From Methanosarcina sp. UBA402 (GTDB taxonomy: Archaea; Halobacteriota; Methanosarcinia; Methanosarcinales; Methanosarcinaceae): DNA of 5,337 nt. Both the position numbers and the translations under genes were made by a program. Shown here one piece after another: positions 5,139-5,337 of this stretch. Location of the stretch: the NCBI GenBank assembly GCA_002509325.1, contig DADO01000151.1:1-5337 (forward strand). The letters run 5' to 3'. How positions within the stretch are numbered: position 1 is the stretch's first letter; every line of letters begins with the position of its first letter. The notes under the pieces were generated by a model, which had not been told where the DNA came from, ran no database searches, and saw only the letters and a list, made by a program, of their open reading frames with translations.

Positions 5139-5337
5139 TCAGTCAAAATGGTATTCTTTTGCTTCCTTACTCAGGAAGTAACCAAGAACTGTCCTGATTA
5201 CTACAATAGTTCCAACGAGCATCAGGTCATTTACTGTTGGGTTTCTTATCGTTCCGAGTATATCGCCAACTATTAACAGTTCAAGCCCGAAGAGTATCTT
5301 ATTTGTAAACTCCTTTCTAATATCTTCATACTTGTAG
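5139..5337 (-). CDS. DUF1622-like small membrane protein, C-terminal part
   Basis: Only the last 65 residues are in the window. The frame runs from the right edge to TGA at 5139-5141, and the start lies outside. The visible sequence has a polar amphipathic start (YKYEDIRKEF), a hydrophobic stretch ending in GLELLIVGDIL at about residues 14-27, then RNPTVND, and a second hydrophobic stretch, LMLVGTIVVIRTVLGYFL, at about 38-55, before a charged tail (SKEAKEYHFD). The pattern GLE-LL-ADI, PT, then IVxIRTxLxYFLxxE is what I know from DUF1622 membrane proteins, which are usually around 110-130 residues, so roughly half is missing. The gene would act in the cytoplasmic membrane; its biochemical role is not established. 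It is on the same strand as thrC but 526 bp away, so shared transcription is doubtful. The family call is from memory of the motif. Confidence 0.78.
   Translation of the reverse strand, partial: YKYEDIRKEFTNKILFGLELLIVGDILGTIRNPTVNDLMLVGTIVVIRTVLGYFLSKEAKEYHFD

Noticed and set aside
5043..5276. + strand frame of 77 codons at the right end
   Set aside because: It overlaps the DUF1622-like coding frame on the other strand, which has the better protein signature, and its upstream part runs through the repeat-rich intergenic DNA.

Overview
The window looks like a chromosomal segment of a methanogenic archaeon, most probably Methanosarcina. The evidence is an archaeal-type leucyl-tRNA synthetase, a threonine synthase with an N-terminal zinc ribbon, roughly mid-40s % GC coding DNA beside very AT-rich intergenic DNA, oligo-T tracts where terminators are expected, and a 37-nt CRISPR repeat of the kind I associate with Methanosarcina (ending ATTGAAAC). 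The genus is inferred from family resemblance, not from a search.

Layout from left to right. (1) Positions 42-268 hold a short CRISPR array of three 37-nt repeats and two spacers, read on the + strand by the usual ATTGAAAC 3'-end rule. The first spacer is 81 nt because it contains a 22-bp unit in three tandem copies. Removing two copies leaves exactly 37 nt, a normal spacer length. The last repeat carries two changes, as expected at a trailer end. No cas gene is present. (2) Positions 269-449 are non-coding and carry two A7 tracts that read as U7 downstream of leuS. (3) Positions 450-3350 (-) are leuS. (4) Positions 3395-4612 (-) are thrC, 44 nt upstream of leuS and probably cotranscribed with it. 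(5) Positions 4613-5138 are a 526-bp AT-rich intergenic region with several distinct repeats. The most notable is a four-copy array of a 24-bp imperfectly palindromic element upstream of thrC; its third copy is split by a 26-bp insert that is itself a 13-bp tandem duplication. Other items are a 21-bp-period direct repeat, a 9-bp perfect hairpin with T tracts on both strands, a GC-richer block and a triplicated ATTTCAC motif. (6) Positions 5139-5337 (-) are the C-terminal 65 residues of a small membrane protein resembling DUF1622; its start lies beyond the right edge.

All protein genes lie on the minus strand. ThrC makes threonine from O-phosphohomoserine and LeuS charges tRNA-Leu, so the probable thrC-leuS operon couples amino-acid synthesis to translation. 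I see no complete undescribed multi-gene system here. The parts that deserve attention are the expanded CRISPR spacer and the interrupted palindromic array in front of thrC.
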